Origin: Lutibacter sp.
GTDB lineage: Bacteria > Bacteroidota > Bacteroidia > Flavobacteriales > Flavobacteriaceae
Reading direction: 5' to 3'
DNA: 64,000 nt
Assembly (NCBI RefSeq): GCF_013041805.1
Contig: NZ_JABDRI010000069.1
Span: 1-64,000, forward strand
Shown: piece by piece, positions 60,457 through 64,000 of the stretch
Numbering within the stretch: position 1 is the first letter of the stretch
How the letters are laid out: each line of letters starts with the position of its first letter
Program-made: the position numbers and the translations under genes
Notes under the pieces: generated by a model
Told to the model about the DNA's origin: nothing
Seen by the model: only the letters and a program-made list of their open reading frames with translations
Database searches by the model: none

Positions 60457-63066
60457 ATGAAAAAAGCATTTAAAATAATTGGAGTCATCATATTGATTTT
60501 TGCCATCGCACTTGTGGCCACTCCATATTTATTTAAAGGGAAAATCAAGCAATTGGTAATAAAATCAATCAATAAAAATGTCGATGCTGTTGTGGCTTTT
60601 AATGATGTTGATTTGAGTTTACTAAAAAACTTTCCGAAAACCACTGTTATTATTGATGATTTAAGTATTGTAAATAAGGCTCCTTTTGAAAATGACACCT
60701 TGTTTTATTCTGAAACTTTCACCCTTAAAATGAGTATTAAAGAGCTTTTTAAAGGAACAGGAGAACCAAAAAGTATAGATGCTTTTAGCAGTGAAAATGG
60801 AAAGGTGAATGTTATTTTTAATAATGATGGTCTAGCAAATTATGACATTGCCTTAAAAGATAAAAATGAAAGGGATAGTATTGAAAATAATGACTTTGCT
60901 CTAAATTTTCAGCATTATAATATTAAAAATCTTCGCTTCACCTATTTTGATGAAGCATCTAAAATGAGTGTTATTCTTGATAGCATTAACCATGAAGGAA
61001 GCGGTGATTTTAAAAATAAAATTTTAGAGTTAGACACTAAATCTACCGCAAAATTGGCTGTTTCTATAGATCAGAAAAACTATTTGAATAACATAGCCTT
61101 ATCACTTGATGCGTTACTGGGAATGGATTTAGAAAATTTTAAATATACATTTAAGGAAAATGAAGCTTTGGTTAATTTGCTTCCAATTGCGTTCGATGGG
61201 TTTATTCAGATAACAGACGTTGGACAATTGTATGACCTGAAATTTAAAACACCTACATCATCATTTATAAACTTTTTGGGGTTAATTCCTGAAATGTATT
61301 CAGGGAAGTTGGAAAATGTAAAAACATCAGGTGATTTTAAGGTTAACGGAATTATAAAAGGCAGCTATTCTGAAACAACAATTCCAGCATTTGATATTGA
61401 AATTGCTTCAAACAATGCATCATTTCAATATCCTAATTTACCAAAATCTGTAAAAAATATAGTGATAGATTCCCGTATTGTAAACAAAACGGGAATACTT
61501 AACGACACATATGTAAACCTTGATAAGTTATCGTATACCATTGATCAGGATATGTTTACTGCAAAATCAACCATTCAAAACATTATGGAAAATCCAATGA
61601 TTGATGCAGAACTTAAAGGAATTGTTAACTTGGAAAATGTTTCAAAAGCTTATCCTATAAAATTAGAAAAACCTTTAACCGGAATTTTAAAAGCAGATGT
61701 GGTAACACGTTTTGACATGAAATCGGTTGAAGCAGGCAAGTACCAAAACATTCAAAATTCGGGAACCATTACCGTAACTGACTTTAATTATGAAAGTAAG
61801 GAAATGGCAAAACCATTTAAAATTAAACAAGCTGCCATTGCTTTTAATCCAAAAGAAATTCGTTTAAATAAATTTGATGGGGAAACCGGAAATTCCGATT
61901 TTCATGTGACTGGAAGTTTGGATAATTTTTATGGGTTTCTTTTTAATAATCAGGTGCTGAAGGGAAATTTTGATATGACTTCCCATCAATTTGAAGTTGC
62001 TGATTTTATGGAAACTAAGAAAGACACTACTTCAACTAAAACAAGTAAAGAAGCACTTAAAATACCTGCATTTTTAGATGTTACAATGGTCGCCAAAGCA
62101 ACAACAGTAGTTTATGACAATTTAAATTTGAAAGAAGTTTCAGGAAATTTGGTAATTAAAGATCAAGCCGTTTCATTAAGTAATTTAAAAATGAATGCTT
62201 TTGGAGGGGAAATAGCGTTAAGCGGTATGGTTTCAACCAAAGAAGAAACACCTAAATTTGAAATGAATTTAGGCTTAAATTCCTTGAATATTTCAGAATC
62301 TTTTACGCAACTAGCGATGTTAAAAGCCATTGCGCCAATAGCCAATTCAGTTATAGGTAAGCTAAATTCCACTATAAAATTATCGGGAGATTTAACCAAT
62401 AATTTGACGCCTAATCTAAAAACAATTTCAGGGAATTTGATTGGTCAATTGTTGGAATCTAAATTAAAACCTTCCAATTCACAATTGCTTACCGCTTTAA
62501 GTTCAAATGTGAAATTTATTGATCTTGAAAAGTTGAATTTCGATGCTTTGAAAATGGTATTAAATTTTAAAGACGGAAAAGTAGAAATTAATCCTTTTAC
62601 GCTTAAATATCAAGATATTAATATTGAAGTTGCAGGTTCACACGGTTTTGATCAAAGTATGGCATATAACTTAAAATTTGATGTTCCAGCAAAATATTTA
62701 GGTTCGGAAGTCACTAATTTAATTTCAAAATTAAAGCCTGCAAATGTAGCAAAAATTGAAAATCTTCCAATTAACGCTCTTCTATCAGGAAGTTTTGCTA
62801 ATCCGAAAGTTTCAACAGACATGAAACAGGCTACAACCAATTTAGTAACGCAATTAGTAGAAATGCAAAAAGGAAAACTGATTAATCAGGCAACCGAGGC
62901 TTTAGGCAACTTAATTCCGGGTAAAACGAAAGTTGATACTACAATAACTAAGAGTGTAGATACTATAAAAAAGGAAACGCCGATTAAAGAGCCATTAAAT
63001 AAAGTAAAGGACAGTATTGTTAAAAACACTTTAAATAATTTGTTTAAAAAGAAAAGTAAAACCTAG
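60457..63066 (+). CDS. AsmA-like protein involved in outer-membrane biogenesis
   Basis: Large periplasmic protein anchored by one N-terminal inner-membrane helix, 869 aa from the ATG at 60457 (MKKAFKIIGVIILIFAIALV). An in-frame GTG two codons upstream is less likely because the ATGAAAAAA context is usual here. The first part (about residues 25-130, NKNVDAVVAFNDVDLSLLKN followed by PKTTVIIDDLSIVN) is the AsmA N-terminal domain, followed by long beta-rich repeats as in AsmA/YhdP bridge proteins thought to carry lipids between membranes. The C-terminal 80 residues are Lys/Thr-rich and less ordered. It is convergent with asd. Confidence 0.87.
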   Translation: MKKAFKIIGVIILIFAIALVATPYLFKGKIKQLVIKSINKNVDAVVAFNDVDLSLLKNFPKTTVIIDDLSIVNKAPFENDTLFYSETFTLKMSIKELFKGTGEPKSIDAFSSENGKVNVIFNNDGLANYDIALKDKNERDSIENNDFALNFQHYNIKNLRFTYFDEASKMSVILDSINHEGSGDFKNKILELDTKSTAKLAVSIDQKNYLNNIALSLDALLGMDLENFKYTFKENEALVNLLPIAFDGFIQITDVGQLYDLKFKTPTSSFINFLGLIPEMYSGKLENVKTSGDFKVNGIIKGSYSETTIPAFDIEIASNNASFQYPNLPKSVKNIVIDSRIVNKTGILNDTYVNLDKLSYTIDQDMFTAKSTIQNIMENPMIDAELKGIVNLENVSKAYPIKLEKPLTGILKADVVTRFDMKSVEAGKYQNIQNSGTITVTDFNYESKEMAKPFKIKQAAIAFNPKEIRLNKFDGETGNSDFHVTGSLDNFYGFLFNNQVLKGNFDMTSHQFEVADFMETKKDTTSTKTSKEALKIPAFLDVTMVAKATTVVYDNLNLKEVSGNLVIKDQAVSLSNLKMNAFGGEIALSGMVSTKEETPKFEMNLGLNSLNISESFTQLAMLKAIAPIANSVIGKLNSTIKLSGDLTNNLTPNLKTISGNLIGQLLESKLKPSNSQLLTALSSNVKFIDLEKLNFDALKMVLNFKDGKVEINPFTLKYQDINIEVAGSHGFDQSMAYNLKFDVPAKYLGSEVTNLISKLKPANVAKIENLPINALLSGSFANPKVSTDMKQATTNLVTQLVEMQKGKLINQATEALGNLIPGKTKVDTTITKSVDTIKKETPIKEPLNKVKDSIVKNTLNNLFKKKSKT

Positions 63067-63130
63067 TTTTTTTTGACTTTGTTCACAACGTTCTATTTTT
63101 TAATATCAATAAAAAGGCTAAAATTTTAGT

Positions 63131-64000
63131 TTAAACCAATCCGTTTTCAATTAAATATTCACCAATTTGAATGGTATTTGTTGCAGCTCCTTTTCGTAAA
63201 TTATCCGATACAATCCACATATTTAGAGTATTCGGTTGTGATTCATCTCTTCTAATTCTTCCAACAAATACTTCATCTTTATTGTGCGCATATATGGGCA
63301 TTGGATAGGTATTTGTATCTAAATTATCTTGTACAATTACCCCTGGAGTTTCGTGTAATAGTTTACGAACCTCATTTAAATCAAAATCATTTTCAAATTG
63401 AACATTTACTGCTTCTGAATGACCTCCAGCAGTTGGAATACGAACTGCAGTTGCCGTTACTGAAAAAGATTCGTCACCTAAAATTTTCTTAGGTTCTTTC
63501 ACTAATTTCATTTCTTCTTTGGTATATCCATTCTCTAAAAAAACATCGCATTGCGGAATGGCATTTCTATTAATTGGGTAATGATAGGCCATCTCACCTT
63601 TTATGCCTTTTGCTTCATTTTCAAGTTGTTGAACTGCTTTTACACCAGTTCCTGAAACCGATTGGTACGTAGAAATCACCACACGTTTCATAGTGTACTT
63701 TTTATGTAAAGGAGCTAATGCCATTACTAATTGAATGGTTGAACAATTTGGGTTTGCAATAATTTTATCTTCTTTAGTCAACAGATTTCCATTAATTTCG
63801 GGAACTACTAATTTTTTTGTAGGATCCATTCTCCAAGCTGAGGAGTTATCAATAACTGTAGTGCCAACTTCAGCAAATTTTGGCGCCCAAATTTCAGAAG
63901 TAGTTCCTCCGGCAGAAAATAAAGCGATATCAGGCTTGGTATCAACAGCATCTTGTAATCCAATAATTGTATAGTCAACTCCCTTGTAGGAAATTTTTTT
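63131..64000 (-). CDS. asd: Aspartate-semialdehyde dehydrogenase, 5' end cut by window edge
   Basis: Reduces aspartyl phosphate to aspartate semialdehyde in the lysine, threonine, methionine and diaminopimelate pathway. The frame stays open to position 64000, so the true start is outside the window; an ATG at 63829 is internal (in the WRMDP segment) and is not the start. Visible motifs: ALFSAGGTTSEIWAPKFAEVG (GG(x)S-type loop), VIDNSSAWRMDP, the catalytic cysteine in NPNCSTIQLVMAL, SVSGTGVKAVQQLENE, and the late RIPTAGGHSEAVNVQF. The conserved GGHSE histidine is present. About 290 codons are in the window, lacking roughly the first 40. Confidence 0.95.
   Translation of the reverse strand, partial: KKISYKGVDYTIIGLQDAVDTKPDIALFSAGGTTSEIWAPKFAEVGTTVIDNSSAWRMDPTKKLVVPEINGNLLTKEDKIIANPNCSTIQLVMALAPLHKKYTMKRVVISTYQSVSGTGVKAVQQLENEAKGIKGEMAYHYPINRNAIPQCDVFLENGYTKEEMKLVKEPKKILGDESFSVTATAVRIPTAGGHSEAVNVQFENDFDLNEVRKLLHETPGVIVQDNLDTNTYPMPIYAHNKDEVFVGRIRRDESQPNTLNMWIVSDNLRKGAATNTIQIGEYLIENGLV

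Noticed and set aside
63131-63829. A complete 232-residue asd beginning at the ATG at 63829
   Set aside because: The reading frame stays open to the window edge and the preceding residues (ALFSAGGTTSEIW and VIDNSSAWR) are conserved asd sequence; the ATG is internal.
1-64000. CRISPR arrays, prophage, intact insertion sequences, rRNA or tRNA genes
   Set aside because: No regularly spaced repeats, transposase or integrase ORFs, or recognisable tRNA/rRNA sequence were found in the gaps.

Overview
The window is a 64-kb stretch of strongly AT-rich chromosome from a member of the Bacteroidota, almost certainly a Flavobacteriaceae (Lutibacter/Polaribacter-like; the genus is inference). Support comes from many upstream regions with the Bacteroidota -7 element TAnnTTTG, signal peptides ending in NAQ, SCxx-type lipoproteins, a FecI/FecR/TonB-receptor trio, Bacteroidota-type GdhA and tightly packed operons. 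There are no rRNA or tRNA genes, no CRISPR array, no prophage and no intact insertion sequence.

Layout. 1-5.9 kb: the 5' part of rnr (minus strand, cut by the window edge), a lipid kinase, two tandem 52-residue membrane microprotein genes not previously predicted by length cut-offs, a 0.55-kb gene-free AT-rich stretch, then a rpiB-CDF transporter-GNAT-nudK operon. 6-12.6 kb: a TetR regulator with two near-identical 16-bp palindromes, followed by a thiol/redox and small-molecule oxidoreductase cluster (DoxX, AhpD-like, exported HAD, FrnE/DsbA-like, HAD, peroxiredoxin lipoprotein, hydroxyisobutyrate-type dehydrogenase, SDR). 12.7-14 kb: a minus-strand DinB-cupin-ACT operon. 14-18.6 kb: recA, then a retropepsin-RimK-AstE/AspA-ABC ATPase operon in which three of four genes lack an ATG start; the first has no canonical start at all. 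18.6-24.4 kb: dut-esterase-flippase (minus), a fructosamine-kinase-like gene, gpsA, a cold-shock gene and hemG.

24.6-32.1 kb: two translationally coupled giant hybrid histidine kinases with many PAS domains. 32.2-35.7 kb: a secreted propeller-like protein, a lactonase, a small conserved gene and pheS. 35.9-42 kb: two glutamate dehydrogenase paralogues flanking a receiver plus PEP/pyruvate-binding protein. 42-46.4 kb: M18 aminopeptidase, DNA polymerase IV, a saccharopine dehydrogenase-like protein and cytochrome b561. 46.5-53.9 kb: a FecI-FecR-TonB-receptor system divergent from a set of secreted proteins (DUF4382 lipoprotein, beta-barrel, lipoprotein, metzincin). 54-64 kb: TSUP permease, YhcC radical SAM protein, GreA/B-like small protein, a GCGWLG epimerase-like protein, prolyl oligopeptidase, DoxX, thioredoxin, an AsmA-like protein and asd (cut by the right edge).

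The most interesting signals are: an exact bipartite motif AGGTAGGGT-N12-AGTTGTC found both before fecR and before the divergent DUF4382 gene, which looks like the promoter of the local ECF sigma factor; the tandem microproteins with duplicated promoters; the start-codon-less retropepsin gene in the RimK operon; paired palindromes around the TetR gene; and a degraded copy of the 3' end of yhcC on the far side of the TSUP gene.
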